A stretch of DNA of 32,701 bases from an uncultured Eubacteriales bacterium (GTDB taxonomy: Bacteria; Bacillota; Clostridia; Peptostreptococcales; Anaerovoracaceae): positions 1-32,701 of the forward strand of contig CACYHR010000038.1 of the NCBI GenBank assembly GCA_902774265.1. The letters run 5' to 3'. Shown here piece by piece: positions 32,609 through 32,701 of the stretch. The position numbers were made by a program, and so were the translations under genes. Every line of letters starts with the position of its first letter. The stretch's first letter is position 1. The notes beneath the pieces were generated by a model. It was not told the DNA's origin, searched no databases, and saw only the letters and a program-made list of their open reading frames with translations.

Positions 32609-32701
32609 CAGACACCGGATGTCCCCCGCCTCTTAGGCGGCGGGTTCCATTTTCGACCATCAGTGGTGGGTAACAATCCCCCACTGATGCTCTCAGGAGC
32701 T
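32606..32701 (+). repeat. Most complete dispersed repeat copy, cut by the window end
   Basis: It starts at the stop codon TAA of the EAL gene: TAACAGACACCGGATGT, then hairpin one CCGCCT (32626-32631) with AGGCGG (32635-32640). Hairpin two is CATCAGTGG (32658-32666) with CCACTGATG (32681-32689). The last bases, CTCAGGAGCT, are the start of a third hairpin whose right arm, seen at 3598-3631 and inverted at 2028-2076, ends in CCGGTGTCTGTTA. The full element would be about 115 bases with inverted TAACAGACACCGG ends and no coding capacity. Confidence 0.8.

Overview
The window looks like a chromosomal segment from an anaerobic Gram-positive bacterium of the Clostridia (Eubacteriales). The evidence is a DUF4317-type protein, a vWA gene paired with a regulator-like protein common in that class, strong AGGAG-type ribosome sites, an early cobalamin pathway and a CbiMQO cobalt transporter. 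Base composition is moderate, near half G+C by eye. Genus cannot be read from the sequence. No rRNA, tRNA, CRISPR array or intact transposase is visible.

Layout: (1) 1-99, a folded element resembling an IS200/IS605 right end. (2) 466-5262, a membrane diguanylate cyclase, a small leucine-rich-repeat protein, a Nudix hydrolase, a GNAT acetyltransferase fused to a second protein, and a vWA protein. (3) 5426-12869, a tetrapyrrole block: hemB, hemC, a cobA-hemD fusion, cobI/cbiL, an ABC-2 type transporter pair, an anchored surface protein and a precorrin-2 dehydrogenase. (4) 12985-15527 on the minus strand, a secreted papain-family protease broken by a frameshift. (5) 15965-18708, the cobalt ECF transporter cbiM(N)-cbiQ-cbiO, meeting a convergent HAD phosphatase. 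(6) 19411-20030, an intergenic region with a 135-136 bp tandem repeat of nested GTGTA palindromes. (7) 20031-27510, housekeeping and metabolic genes: ketopantoate-reductase-like protein, YczE-like membrane protein, sugar-kinase-like phosphotransferase, DUF4317 protein, CCA-adding enzyme, NAD(P)HX dehydratase and a small membrane protein. (8) 27760-28638, a LysR regulator on the minus strand. (9) 29285-32608, a two-gene signalling operon: hybrid histidine kinase and REC-GGDEF-EAL protein.

Region 3 makes uroporphyrinogen III from 5-aminolevulinate, methylates it to precorrin-2, and prepares it for sirohydrochlorin, siroheme or cobalamin. Region 5 supplies cobalt. The transporter and surface protein inside region 3 suggest tetrapyrrole or metal handling at the membrane, but their substrate is unknown. 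The diguanylate cyclase at one end and the EAL protein at the other imply c-di-GMP synthesis and breakdown.

The most notable non-gene feature is a dispersed small repeat family whose end reads TAACAGACACCGG. Three copies begin exactly at the TAA stop codon of a gene. One lies in frame inside a kinase-like gene, one sits at the junction of a gene fusion, and one lies upstream of the leucine-rich-repeat gene. The second notable feature is the 2.3-copy GTGTA tandem repeat at 19538-19846.
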